A DNA stretch of 5,758 bases from 62-47 sp049647485 (GTDB lineage Bacteria; Pseudomonadota; Alphaproteobacteria; Rhizobiales; Xanthobacteraceae): positions 1 through 5,758 of the forward strand of contig JBARXT010000138.1 in assembly GCA_049647485.1 (NCBI GenBank), written 5' to 3'. The notes beneath the pieces were generated by a model, which worked only from the letters and a program-made list of their open reading frames with translations, did not search any database and had not been told where the DNA came from. Of this stretch, positions 5,724-5,758 are shown piece after piece. A program made the position numbers and the translations under genes. Positions within the stretch are counted from its first letter, which is position 1. Each line of letters opens with the position of its first letter.

Positions 5724-5758
5724 GACGCTTTGGCATCCTTGCGGAGATCCGCGTCGAG
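5720..5758 (-). CDS. tatB: 3' end of probable tatB (Tat translocase subunit), last 12 codons
   Basis: On the minus strand, the frame from the right edge reads LDADLRKDAKAS and stops at the TGA inside the ATGA that also starts tatC, a 4-nt overlap typical of coupled operon genes. A charged, Ala/Lys/Asp-rich tail fits the variable C-terminus of TatB, and tatB is the expected gene directly upstream of tatC. The fragment is far too short to identify by sequence alone, so the call rests on position and overlap. TatB is a single-span membrane protein with an amphipathic helix that works with TatC in recognising twin-arginine signal peptides. Confidence 0.65.
   Translation of the reverse strand, partial: LDADLRKDAKAS

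Overview
The window reads as chromosomal DNA of an alphaproteobacterium, most likely family Nitrobacteraceae (Bradyrhizobium / Rhodopseudomonas / Nitrobacter / Afipia group). The grounds are high GC, the alphaproteobacterial gene order tatB-tatC-serS-surE-pcm-LysM lipoprotein, and two kinds of palindromic intergenic repeat that are common in that group. One kind starts with CGTCATGGCCGGG (read through, it gives the spurious peptide MAGLVPAIH). The other starts with CGTCATCCTGAGGTG. The genus is inferred from memory, not from a search.

Layout, read along the minus strand from the right edge: the last codons of tatB (5720-5758), overlapping by 4 nt the start of tatC (4905-5723); a gap holding a three-stem palindromic repeat; serS (3344-4651); a gap holding one complete three-stem repeat and one half element; surE (2354-3121); a gap holding a repeat of a different family; a small single-domain response regulator on the PLUS strand (1834-2211); a 252-bp divergent gap; pcm (931-1581); a 114-bp gap with a short direct repeat; and the N-terminal 272 codons of a LysM lipoprotein of the NlpD type (1-816) that runs off the left edge.

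How the genes fit together: tatB/tatC encode the twin-arginine translocase, serS charges tRNA-Ser, and surE (nucleotidase), pcm (isoaspartyl repair methyltransferase) and the nlpD-like gene (envelope, probably a peptidoglycan hydrolase activator) form the old 'stationary-phase survival' neighbourhood known from gammaproteobacteria, here without a visible rpoS. The one departure from a plain housekeeping block is the plus-strand response regulator between surE and pcm. It carries the PFxFATGYG signature of the 'FAT GUY' receiver family. Its orientation means surE and pcm cannot be simply co-transcribed without crossing an opposing gene.

I see no RNA gene, CRISPR array, transposase or clear novel system. 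The most interesting non-coding signal is the set of palindromic repeats: their stems show base changes on both sides of the helix between copies, and one copy sits just upstream of the surE ribosome binding site.
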